The notes under the pieces are model-generated. The model saw only the letters and a program-made list of their open reading frames with translations. It ran no database searches and had not been told where the DNA came from. This document shows positions 1 through 6,613 of a DNA stretch of 8,676 bases, piece by piece. Numbering within the stretch: the stretch's first letter is position 1; every line of letters starts with the position of its first letter. This stretch comes from JACQWR01 sp964614365 (GTDB lineage: Bacteria > Desulfobacterota > Syntrophia > Syntrophales > JACQWR01). The DNA is taken from contig CAZTLA010000127.1 of assembly GCA_964614365.1 (NCBI GenBank), positions 1 through 8,676 of the forward strand, in the 5' to 3' direction. The position numbers were made by a program, and so were the translations under genes.

Positions 1-1
1 C

Positions 2-148
2 AAGCACATTCTGCTCGGAGTCACCGGGAGCATCGCGGCGTACAAGGCGGTGGAACTCACCCGAAACCTTGACACGAGGTGGGGAACCACCGATCATCTC
101 CGCCGAGCGATCCCAACCGATCCCCGGAACAAATTGAAACCGGCTTGA
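2..148 (+). pseudogene. coaBC: 5' fragment of coaBC/dfp (phosphopantothenoylcysteine decarboxylase / phosphopantothenate-cysteine ligase)
   Basis: The reading frame from base 2 gives KHILLGVTGSIAAYKAVEL followed by TRNL. This is the characteristic first beta-strand and glycine-rich loop of the flavin-dependent cysteine decarboxylase (HFCD) domain at the N-terminus of CoaBC, the bifunctional coenzyme A biosynthesis enzyme. The start codon must lie just left of the window. After about 23 residues, near base 70, the match stops: the family continues with a further strand of the FMN-binding fold, whereas this frame runs into unrelated residues (DTRWGTTDHLRRAIP...) and ends at a TGA at 146-148. 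The normal protein is about 400 residues, so this is only a broken N-terminus. The family match is secure for bases 2-70; everything after that is not recognisable. Whether the break is biological or an assembly join cannot be decided from this sequence. Confidence 0.65.
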
Positions 149-1695
149 CCCGGGGCGCGGAGCCGTGGCCAAGGGGTTCCGATGCCTTCCGACAAGGCCC
201 GGCCCGCCTGCGGCTCGGCCGCCGCCCCCTTCGGTTCTTCCCGCCGCACCGACTTCACGAGGATCAGCAGGCCGGGATCGGTGACTCGGCCCTGCCAGAT
301 CCCCTGGAAGGCGTCGGACCCACCTTCCCAGCCGGCCAGAAGGATCTTCTGCAGCGGCGATCGCAGGGCCTGTCCAGCCGCTTTGTGGTCGCCGGTCGCG
401 AGGTGGTGTGGCGCTCGCCCATCATGCTCACGCCGTTCCTGTCCGACGGCGCCATCGACGCCGGCCGGCTGGGGGCGTTCATTCACGATTCGTACCACCA
501 GGCAGGCTACGAGCGCAAGGATATAGACAGCGGCGCTGTGATTCTCACCGGCGAGGCCATCAAGCGCAAGAATGCGCGCGCGATTGACGAGTTGTTTGCC
601 GAAGAGGCAGGCAAGTTCGTCTGTGCGACCGCCGGGCACAAGCTGGAGAGCACCCTTGCCGCCCATGGTTCCGGAGCGGTGAAGCTGTCCAGGGACCGCG
701 GCGAGTGCGTGCTGCACATGGACGTGGGCGGCGGCACGACGAAACTGGCGCTGATCGATAGGGGGCGCATCCTGGGGGTGAGCGCCTTTGCCGTGGGCGG
801 GCGGCTGCTCGCCACGGACGAATCGGGAAACTGGGGCCGCGTGGACGATGCCGCACGGATGACGGCGGATGATCTGGGACTCGCAACCGACGCACAAACA
901 CTGGCTGATCCCGCTGTGCAGCGGCAAATCGCTCGCCGCCTGGCCGCGGTAGCGGTTGATTACATCCGGGGAGGGCCTCTGGACCGCCTGGGCATGTTGC
1001 TGCAACTCACCGAGATGCTTCCGCGCCATGCGACGCCGACCGTGCTCAGTTTCTCCGGCGGTGTGTCCGAGTATCTTTTCGGCCGCGAGGACAGAGATTA
1101 CGGCGACATCGCTAAAATGCTGGCAGCGGAACTCCGCAGCGCGCTGGACGATCGCGCGGACCTTCAAATGCTGGACCCGGGCCAGGGCATCCGCGCCACC
1201 GTGATCGGCGCCTCCCAGTTCACCGTCCAGGTGAGCGGCAAGACCATCTACCTCTCCGATCGCGCTGTGCTCCCGGTGCACAACGTGCCGGTGGTGCACC
1301 TGGACATTGATCTGTCCGGCGATATCGATCCGCTTGCCGTTGCCGAGGCCATACAGGCCGGGGTAACGCGCATGGACCTGACGCCGGATTCGCGCATGGC
1401 GGTGGCTTTCACCTGGCAAGGCGACCCGGAGTTCCGGCGTCTGGACGCCATGGGAAAGGGGATCGTCAAGGCAGTGGCCCCCAACGGACGGCGGGATGCC
1501 CCGCTGTTGCTGATGATCGACGGCGATGTGGGCAGGACCCTGGGGCACCTGTTGCACGGCGAACTGGATCTGCCGGGCAGCCTTGTTTCCGTGGATGGAG
1601 TGCAACTGCAGGAACTGGATTTCGTAGACGTGGGCGAACTGATCGATCCGCCCGGCGTGGTGCCGGTGGTGATCAAGTCGCTGCTGTTTTCTTGA
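79..1695 (+). CDS. eutA: EutA-like ethanolamine ammonia-lyase reactivating factor, native N-terminus missing
   Basis: EutA is an ASKHA-fold ATPase-like protein that exchanges damaged cobalamin from ethanolamine ammonia-lyase. The open frame starts at GTG 79, but family resemblance begins only near residue 103 (base 385) with GREVVWRSPIMLTP. It continues with DSGAVILTGEAIKRKNARA (about 150-168), FVCATAGHKLES, the nucleotide-binding DVGGGTTKLAL (215-225), VGGRLLATD, FSGGVSEY (325-332), RATVIGASQFT and a typical EutA ending, VVPVVIKSLLFS. The N-terminal GIDIGTTTTQ-type phosphate-binding strand, which should precede this by about 40 residues, is absent; residues 1-100 are low-complexity, R/P/G-rich and unlike the family. 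In-frame internal starts are GTG 385, 403 and 406 and ATG 424; none has a good Shine-Dalgarno. The bicupin gene follows after 35 bases, suggesting a former or current operon. No eutB/eutC is visible. The family call is firm, but the start and activity are doubtful: probably a 5'-truncated gene or hybrid ORF. Confidence 0.8.
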   Translation: MGNHRSSPPSDPNRSPEQIETGLTRGAEPWPRGSDAFRQGPARLRLGRRPLRFFPPHRLHEDQQAGIGDSALPDPLEGVGPTFPAGQKDLLQRRSQGLSSRFVVAGREVVWRSPIMLTPFLSDGAIDAGRLGAFIHDSYHQAGYERKDIDSGAVILTGEAIKRKNARAIDELFAEEAGKFVCATAGHKLESTLAAHGSGAVKLSRDRGECVLHMDVGGGTTKLALIDRGRILGVSAFAVGGRLLATDESGNWGRVDDAARMTADDLGLATDAQTLADPAVQRQIARRLAAVAVDYIRGGPLDRLGMLLQLTEMLPRHATPTVLSFSGGVSEYLFGREDRDYGDIAKMLAAELRSALDDRADLQMLDPGQGIRATVIGASQFTVQVSGKTIYLSDRAVLPVHNVPVVHLDIDLSGDIDPLAVAEAIQAGVTRMDLTPDSRMAVAFTWQGDPEFRRLDAMGKGIVKAVAPNGRRDAPLLLMIDGDVGRTLGHLLHGELDLPGSLVSVDGVQLQELDFVDVGELIDPPGVVPVVIKSLLFS

Positions 1696-1730
1696 CAGGC
1701 TGTTGAAAATCAAAAATAAAAGGAGATGAA

Positions 1731-2843
1731 ATGACGGAGCAAGACAAGCCCATCTACGGCATTGATGCTTACCTGGAATGGGTGAAAAAGGAAGGACTGC
1801 CGGTTACCGAGGACTATGGTGTGGACCTCTTCGCGGTTCCCACCGCCGACTGGGCTCGTTTCGGCTGCAAAGGCGCCGCGGTGCACCTGAAGGGACGCTG
1901 CGATTTCAGCAACATGTTCCTCTTCGAGATCGCCCCGGGCGGGTCCACCATCCCGCAAAAGCACCTCTACGAGGATGTCTACTATGTGCTGGAGGGACGC
2001 GGCAGCACTCAGGTGGAATTTGCCGATGGGCACAAGCACACCTTCGAGTGGGGACCCAAGAGCCTGTTTGCCGTTCCCTTAAATGCCCGGCATCGGCACT
2101 TCAACGGCAGCGGCAAGATGCAGGCACGGCTGGTCAGCACCACCGATATGCCCATGGTGATGAACCTGTTCCACAACGAGAAGTTCGTCTTCGAGAACAA
2201 CTTCGATTTCCTGGAGCGGGCGGGCAAGGAGGCGTACTACACCGGCGAGGGCGACCTGATCACCGTGCGGCCGGGCAACCACATGTGGGAGACCAACTTC
2301 GTTCCGGATTTGGCCGGCATTGAGCTCAAGTCCTGGGGCGACCGCGGCGCAGGCGGGACCAACATCATGTTCGTGCTGGCTGACGGCTCCATGCACGCCC
2401 ACATCTCCGAGATGCCCGTGGGCACTTACAAGAAGGGACATCGGCACGGTCCGGGTTTCCACGTCATGTGCGTCACCGGTCACGGCTATTCCCTGCTGTG
2501 GTTTGAAGGCGAGAAGGAGTTCCTGCGCATCGACTGGAAACACGGCGTCGTGTTTCCGCCGGCAGATCGTCAGTTCCACCAGCACTTCAACACCGGCCAG
2601 GAGCCGGCCCGCTACCTGGCAACCGGCGTCGGAGGCCTGCGCTATCCCTTGACCACGAGCAAACGGCGATCCCTGATGGGGCTCAAGCCGGGCGAGAAAG
2701 GCGCGGTGTCCACCAGCATGAAAGAAGGCGGCGACCAGGTCGAGTACGAGGATCAGGATCCGCGCATCCATCGCATCTGGCTGGAGGAAATGGAGAAGAA
2801 CGGCGTGACGCCGAAGATGGAGAAGTTCAACGTGACACAGTAG
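1731..2843 (+). CDS. Two-domain cupin protein (ethanolamine ammonia-lyase-activating-protein-like bicupin)
   Basis: This 370-residue protein has no signal peptide, so it is probably cytoplasmic. It carries two cupin beta-barrels. The first, about residues 60-135, has GGSTIPQKHLYEDVYYVLEG and later ARHRHFN; candidate metal ligands are H78, E81 or D82, and H121/H123, with Q76 where the first histidine of the usual HxH pair sits. The second, about 225-300, has GHRHGPGFH (H237, H239, H244) and QFHQHF (H283, H285), a full histidine-rich metal site with His in place of the usual Glu. AGGAG at 1721-1725 lies five bases before the ATG, fixing the start. From memory, similar cupins appear in databases as 'ethanolamine ammonia lyase-activating protein', which fits the EutA-like neighbour; I know of no proven reaction. 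Bicupins also include gentisate-type dioxygenases and oxalate decarboxylases, so a metal-dependent dioxygenase, decarboxylase or isomerase is possible. The fold is near certain, the function is not. Confidence 0.85.
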   Translation: MTEQDKPIYGIDAYLEWVKKEGLPVTEDYGVDLFAVPTADWARFGCKGAAVHLKGRCDFSNMFLFEIAPGGSTIPQKHLYEDVYYVLEGRGSTQVEFADGHKHTFEWGPKSLFAVPLNARHRHFNGSGKMQARLVSTTDMPMVMNLFHNEKFVFENNFDFLERAGKEAYYTGEGDLITVRPGNHMWETNFVPDLAGIELKSWGDRGAGGTNIMFVLADGSMHAHISEMPVGTYKKGHRHGPGFHVMCVTGHGYSLLWFEGEKEFLRIDWKHGVVFPPADRQFHQHFNTGQEPARYLATGVGGLRYPLTTSKRRSLMGLKPGEKGAVSTSMKEGGDQVEYEDQDPRIHRIWLEEMEKNGVTPKMEKFNVTQ

Positions 2844-2875
2844 GGAAGCGGCCCGCCGAAGGCGCGCCGTTTCCC
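2843..2875 (+). terminator. Hairpin overlapping the bicupin stop codon, possible attenuator or weak terminator
   Basis: Bases 2843-2852 (gggaagcggc) pair with 2866-2875 (gccgtttccc) over ten positions, with a single G-U wobble. The loop can itself form a small inner stem (2855-2857 with 2861-2863). No run of T follows, so it is not a canonical Rho-independent terminator. It sits exactly between the cupin gene and the receptor operon, where it could separate the two transcription units, damp read-through or protect the 3' end of the upstream message. Confidence 0.4.
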
Positions 2876-2951
2876 GATGCGGGCAACGGTGCGCAGCAAG
2901 AAAAATTTGATTCGCGGTGGACTATCTGGTAAGTTCCCCCATTAACGGAGC

Positions 2952-2958
2952 AAGGAGG
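2952..2958 (+). promoter_or_regulatory. Ribosome binding site that fixes the receptor 1 start
   Basis: AAGGAGG ends six bases before ATG 2965. The longer frame from GTG 2917 would add 16 residues ahead of a good signal peptide and has no comparable site, so ATG 2965 is the better start. Confidence 0.85.
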
Positions 2959-2964
2959 TACATC

Positions 2965-3972
2965 ATGAGAAGATACGCGGTATCGATATTTGCTGTTTTA
3001 TTTCTCCTGTCACTGTTAATCCATCCCGGCGGTTCGTCGGCAGCGCCCTATTACGCCGGCAAGGTGATAACCATCGTTGTCGGTTATGGCCCCGGCGGCG
3101 GGTACGATCGTATCGCCCGTATCCTGGCGAAACATCTTTCCAAGTATATCCCCGGGAATCCCACCATTGTGGTGCAGAATATGCCCGGCGCCGACAGCAT
3201 GATCACTGCCAATTACGTGTACAACATCGCTAAACCCGACGGGCTGACCATCGGCGCTTTCAACCGGGGTCTCGTCTTCGCCCAGCTTCTGAAGGGGGAG
3301 GGGGTAAAGTTCGATCTTATGAAGTTTGCCTGGATAGGTTCGGCGGCCATAGAGAGCACTGTTTTGGTGTTGCGCAAGGATCTTCCCTATAAGACAATTG
3401 AAGATGTTGCCAAGGCAACGTCGCCGATCATTCTGGGCAATACGGGCCCCGCCGACAGCAGTGGCCAGTTTCCCCTTTTCCAAAAGGAATTCCTCGGGTA
3501 TAATTTCAAATCCGTCGCCTACCCTTCCGGGAACGATATCATGCTGGCGATTGAGAGGAAAGAAGTGGACGGTCGGGGGATGACCTATAGTTCGGCAAGA
3601 GCTTATATCGACCGGGGGCTGGTGGTGCCGCTGATACGCGGCCGGGTGTCGGAGCCGGGTATCGAGAAATTGCCGATTGACGAAGATCTTGCCAAGAACG
3701 CTCGGGCGAAGACGCTGATGGCCATGCGCTCCGCACCTGATAAAATGGGCAGGCCCTATGTGGCCCCTCCCGGGACGCCGCCGGCGACGATAAAAATTTT
3801 AACGGAGGCCTTTGCCAAAGTCGCCAAGGACCCGGCTCTTAAGGAAGACGCCGCAAAGAATAAAATGGACGTGGAATATGTGCCTGCTGACGAAGTGCAA
3901 AAGGTATTGCAGTATCTCCTCAAGCAGCCACCCGATATCGTGAGTGAGTTTGCCAAGTATGTAAAATTCTAA
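2965..3972 (+). CDS. TTT-family periplasmic solute receptor 1 (TctC/Bug-like)
   Basis: This 335-residue extracytoplasmic binding protein of the tripartite tricarboxylate transporter class captures a solute, usually an organic acid, and hands it to TctA/TctB. A Sec signal peptide occupies residues 1-26 (MRRYAVSIFAVLFLLSLLIH, then PGGSSA), with likely cleavage SSA|APYY. The mature start YYAGKVITIVVGYGPGGGYD (about 29-48) is the family's first strand and ligand loop in its GGGYDxxAR variant. Further family segments are VVQNMPGADSMITANYVYN, IAKPDGLTIGAFNR, AIERKEVDGRG, a Pro/Gly-rich VAPPGTPPATIKILTEAF, and the ending PPDIVSEFAKYVKF. The length is normal for the family. It lies 121 bases after the bicupin gene and 47 before a close paralog. 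Substrate cannot be read from sequence. Gene symbols tctC or bug would be generic only. Confidence 0.92.
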   Translation: MRRYAVSIFAVLFLLSLLIHPGGSSAAPYYAGKVITIVVGYGPGGGYDRIARILAKHLSKYIPGNPTIVVQNMPGADSMITANYVYNIAKPDGLTIGAFNRGLVFAQLLKGEGVKFDLMKFAWIGSAAIESTVLVLRKDLPYKTIEDVAKATSPIILGNTGPADSSGQFPLFQKEFLGYNFKSVAYPSGNDIMLAIERKEVDGRGMTYSSARAYIDRGLVVPLIRGRVSEPGIEKLPIDEDLAKNARAKTLMAMRSAPDKMGRPYVAPPGTPPATIKILTEAFAKVAKDPALKEDAAKNKMDVEYVPADEVQKVLQYLLKQPPDIVSEFAKYVKF

Positions 3973-4002
3973 GATTTGAGATTATGAATAATATCCGTTT
4001 GC

Positions 4003-4012
4003 AAGGGAGGAG
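4003..4012 (+). promoter_or_regulatory. Ribosome binding site that fixes the receptor 2 start
   Basis: AAGGGAGGAG ends seven bases before ATG 4020. An upstream in-frame ATG at 3984 would translate through this site and put 12 mostly polar and basic residues before the signal peptide, so ATG 4020 is preferred. Confidence 0.85.
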
Positions 4013-4019
4013 AAGAACA

Positions 4020-5024
4020 ATGAAAAAGTCCATTATTGCCGGCATCGTCTGTTTGTTGCTGTTTGTCGTTTGCCTGCCCGGAGAGAGCATGGCGGCGCCT
4101 TACTATGAAGGCAGGGTCATCAAGATCGTTGTGGGGTATAAGCCGGGCGGAGGCTATGACCGCATGGCCAGGCTCGTGGCAAAGTATCTGCCCCGGCATA
4201 TCCCGGGCAAACCGGCCATCATCATCGAAAACATGGAAGGTGCGGCGAGCGTCATTGCCGCCAATTATGTTTACAACATCGCCAAACCGGACGGACTCAC
4301 CCTTGGCACCTTTAACCGGGCAATCCCCTTTGCCCAGGTCACCAAGCTGCCCGGCGTCAAGTTCGATCTCCTCAAATACGCCTGGTTGGGATCAACGGCC
4401 GTCGAAGGCACGGTCTTTGCGGTGCGCAACGATTTGCCCTACAAAACGACGGAGGAACTCCTGAAGGCAAAAACACCTCTCATGATCGGCGCCACCGGTA
4501 CGACGGATATCAGCGGTCAGTTTCCCACCCTGCTGAAAGAGTACATTGGCCTGAACATGAAGTTGATCACCTATCCTTCGAGCGCCGACATTATGCTTGC
4601 GATAGAGCGGAAAGAAGTGGACGGCCGGGCCGGTTCGTACAGTTCGCTGAAACCCTTTATCGACAGGGGGCTGGTGCGCCCCTTCATACGTGGTCGTGTG
4701 CCGGAGAAGGGGACGGAGAAACTACCCGTCAATGAAGATCTAACGACCGATAAGAAGGGGAAGGCGGTCATGTTCATGTTCTCCGCCGCGGACCTGATCG
4801 GCCGGCCTTTCGTGTGTCCTCCCGGAACGCCGCCGGACGTTATGAAAATTTTATCCGACGGCTTTGCCAAAATGGCCGATGATCCGGAGATGAAGGAAGA
4901 CGCCCGGAAAGCCTCCATGGAGATCCAGTACACATCGGGGAAAGAGATACTGAAGGGCATCAATTCCGTGTTCAACCAGCCGCCGGAGATCATTGCTGAA
5001 TTTTCCAGGCACGTGAAGTTTTAG
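4020..5024 (+). CDS. TTT-family periplasmic solute receptor 2, tandem paralog of receptor 1
   Basis: This 334-residue receptor is of the same class as the preceding gene. The signal peptide is MKKSIIAGIVCLLLFVVCLP, then GESMA, with likely cleavage SMA|APYY at residues 25/26. The mature protein opens with YYEGRVIKIVVGYKPGGGYD (28-47). It shares long blocks with receptor 1: ANYVYNIAKPDGLT, GxFNRxxxFAQ, FDLxKxAWxGS, AIERKEVDGR, YSSxxxxIDRGLVxPxIRGRV, EKLPxxEDL and a VKF ending. Differences cluster between these blocks, for example ENMEGAASVIA against QNMPGADSMIT, and GATGTTDISGQFP against GNTGPADSSGQFP. This is what a tandem duplication followed by change of ligand preference would look like, though specificity itself is inference. 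The next gene, tctA, starts after 77 bases, so the two receptors and the permease are probably cotranscribed. Confidence 0.92.
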   Translation: MKKSIIAGIVCLLLFVVCLPGESMAAPYYEGRVIKIVVGYKPGGGYDRMARLVAKYLPRHIPGKPAIIIENMEGAASVIAANYVYNIAKPDGLTLGTFNRAIPFAQVTKLPGVKFDLLKYAWLGSTAVEGTVFAVRNDLPYKTTEELLKAKTPLMIGATGTTDISGQFPTLLKEYIGLNMKLITYPSSADIMLAIERKEVDGRAGSYSSLKPFIDRGLVRPFIRGRVPEKGTEKLPVNEDLTTDKKGKAVMFMFSAADLIGRPFVCPPGTPPDVMKILSDGFAKMADDPEMKEDARKASMEIQYTSGKEILKGINSVFNQPPEIIAEFSRHVKF

Positions 5025-5101
5025 CCATACAACGGCCCGCGGGGAGCGGCCCGATCCGGTCGGGGGGGTGTTATTTCAATTGTTCCAGGAGGAGGTATCC
5101 T

Positions 5102-6613
5102 ATGTTCGATGCGTTTATCGGCGGCCTGATGATTTGTCTGCAGGCAAAATCTCTCATGTACATGCTCATCGGCATGACGATCGGCTTCTGGGTCGGCATC
5201 CTGCCGGGCCTGGGCGGAGGGGCGACCCTGGCCCTGATGATGCCCTTTATCTATAAAATGACGCCGCAAGAGGCCTTTCCGTTTCTTCTGGGCATGCATT
5301 CCGTCGTTCAGACAACGGGCGACATCACCTCCGTCCTCTTCGGGATTCCCGGGGAGGCAACCACCGTGGCGACGATCATTGACGGCTACGCCATGACGAA
5401 AAAAGGCGAGGCGGGACGGGCATTAGGGGCCGCCCTGATGAGTTCCTTGATCGGCGCCATATTCGGCGCGATGTTCCTGGCCGTCGCCATCCCCGTCGTC
5501 CGGCCCCTCGTGTTGGCCTTCGGTTCCCCGGAGATGCTGATGATCACCCTCCTGGGCATAACCTGCATCGCCACCCTGAGCGGGCAGGGCAAGCGGGGCC
5601 TGCTTTTGGGATTGATGACCGGCGGCATCGGTTTTCTGCTCTCCCTCGTGGGACAGGACCGGCAGGCGGGCATCCTCCGGTACACCTTCGGACAGTTGTA
5701 TCTGTGGAACGGGCTGCCGATGGTTCCCGTCATGGTGGGGCTCTTTGCCATTCCGGAAGTTATAGATATGGCCGTGCAGGGCACATCGATTGCCCGCAAC
5801 GTTGATCCGAACCTCAAGCTCGGCAGGGGGGTCTGGCAGGGGGTCAAGGATACCTTCACCCACTTCTGGCTCACGGTGCGCTGCAGCCTCGTCGGGTCCC
5901 TGATCGGCGTCATGCCCGGCCTGGGCGGAGGGGTTGCCCAGTGGGTCTCCTATGCCCACGCCACGCAGAGCGCCAAGACGGCCGAGGAGCGGGAGGGATT
6001 CGGCAAGGGCGACGTCCGCGGCGTTCTGGGACCGGGCGCGGCGAACAACTCCAAGGAAGGCGCCGGCCTGATCCCCACGGTCTCCTTCGGCATTCCGGCG
6101 GGAAGCGGCATGGCCATTCTCATGGGGGCCTTCATGCTCCTGGGGATCACCCCCGGTCCCGATATGCTGACGAAGTATCTTCCCCTTACCTATTCGATGG
6201 TCTGGACGATCTGCATATCCAATATCATTATCGTTATCGTCAGCCTGCTCTTCATCAACCGCCTCGCCCGTCTGACCTTTATCCGGGGGAGCCTCCTCAT
6301 CCCCTTTATTCTGCTCCTGGTCCTGATCGGCGGCTATACCGCGAACAACAATATCGGCGATATCGTTGTGGTCGTCGTTGCCGGCTGCCTCGGGTATCTC
6401 ATGGTGCGCTGCGGCTGGCCCCGCCCCCCCTTCATTCTGGGGTTTATTCTCGGCGACCTCGTGGAGACCTATCTCTATATTTCCGTGACCCGCTATGGCC
6501 TTGATTGGATGTACCGTCCGAAGGTGATTATCATATTCATCATCGCGATCTGCGTGGCCCTCTATCCCTTCCTTCAGAAAAAGAATCTGTTGAACAAGGA
6601 GGTGCAGGTTTGA
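5102..6613 (+). CDS. tctA: TTT large permease subunit (TctA family)
   Basis: This 503-residue polytopic inner-membrane protein forms the transport pathway of tripartite tricarboxylate transporters. The family signature PGLGG appears twice, once per pseudo-symmetric half: VGILPGLGGGATLALMMPF (about 31-49) and IGVMPGLGGGVAQW (about 268-281). Other conserved stretches are TSVLFGIPGEATTVATIIDG (an IPGE motif near the first re-entrant region), NSKEGAGLIPTVSFGIPAGS and LLGITPGPDML. About ten to twelve hydrophobic segments are visible, the last ones near 385-410 and 470-490. The length is typical (about 500). ATG 5102 follows AGGAGGAGG (5087-5095) with a six-base gap. The stop overlaps the tctB start. 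The call is secure; which solute it carries depends on the receptors and is unknown. Confidence 0.96.
   Translation: MFDAFIGGLMICLQAKSLMYMLIGMTIGFWVGILPGLGGGATLALMMPFIYKMTPQEAFPFLLGMHSVVQTTGDITSVLFGIPGEATTVATIIDGYAMTKKGEAGRALGAALMSSLIGAIFGAMFLAVAIPVVRPLVLAFGSPEMLMITLLGITCIATLSGQGKRGLLLGLMTGGIGFLLSLVGQDRQAGILRYTFGQLYLWNGLPMVPVMVGLFAIPEVIDMAVQGTSIARNVDPNLKLGRGVWQGVKDTFTHFWLTVRCSLVGSLIGVMPGLGGGVAQWVSYAHATQSAKTAEEREGFGKGDVRGVLGPGAANNSKEGAGLIPTVSFGIPAGSGMAILMGAFMLLGITPGPDMLTKYLPLTYSMVWTICISNIIIVIVSLLFINRLARLTFIRGSLLIPFILLLVLIGGYTANNNIGDIVVVVVAGCLGYLMVRCGWPRPPFILGFILGDLVETYLYISVTRYGLDWMYRPKVIIIFIIAICVALYPFLQKKNLLNKEVQV
6596..6602 (+). promoter_or_regulatory. Ribosome binding site supporting a TTG start for tctB
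   Basis: AAGGAGG inside the end of tctA lies seven bases before TTG 6610. The next in-frame ATG (6649) has no such site and would remove part of the first membrane segment. Confidence 0.75.

Noticed and set aside
78..91. Short hairpin ggtgg-ggaa-ccacc at the EutA-frame GTG
   Set aside because: It is a five-base stem with no T-run or regulatory context, inside an unassigned mosaic stretch.
94..1713. A 539-codon open frame on the minus strand opposite the EutA-like gene
   Set aside because: Over 390-1695 it is the shadow of a clearly EutA-like plus-strand gene in G+C-rich DNA, with no recognisable domain. Only the part below about base 390 is kept as a low-interest finding.
2079..2771. A 230-codon minus-strand frame opposite the bicupin gene
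   Set aside because: It has no domain or ribosome binding site, and the plus strand carries clear cupin motifs here.
4020..4100. Possible lipoprotein signal in receptor 2 because of cysteines in the signal peptide
   Set aside because: The residues before the cysteines (AGIVC, FVVC) do not fit the lipobox, which needs Gly/Ala/Ser directly before Cys. A good signal peptidase I site (SMA|A) follows.
5050..5064. Short hairpin cccga/tcggg between receptor 2 and tctA
   Set aside because: It is a five-base stem in very G+C-rich sequence with no T-run, so chance is sufficient; the spacing and ribosome binding site suggest uninterrupted expression into tctA.
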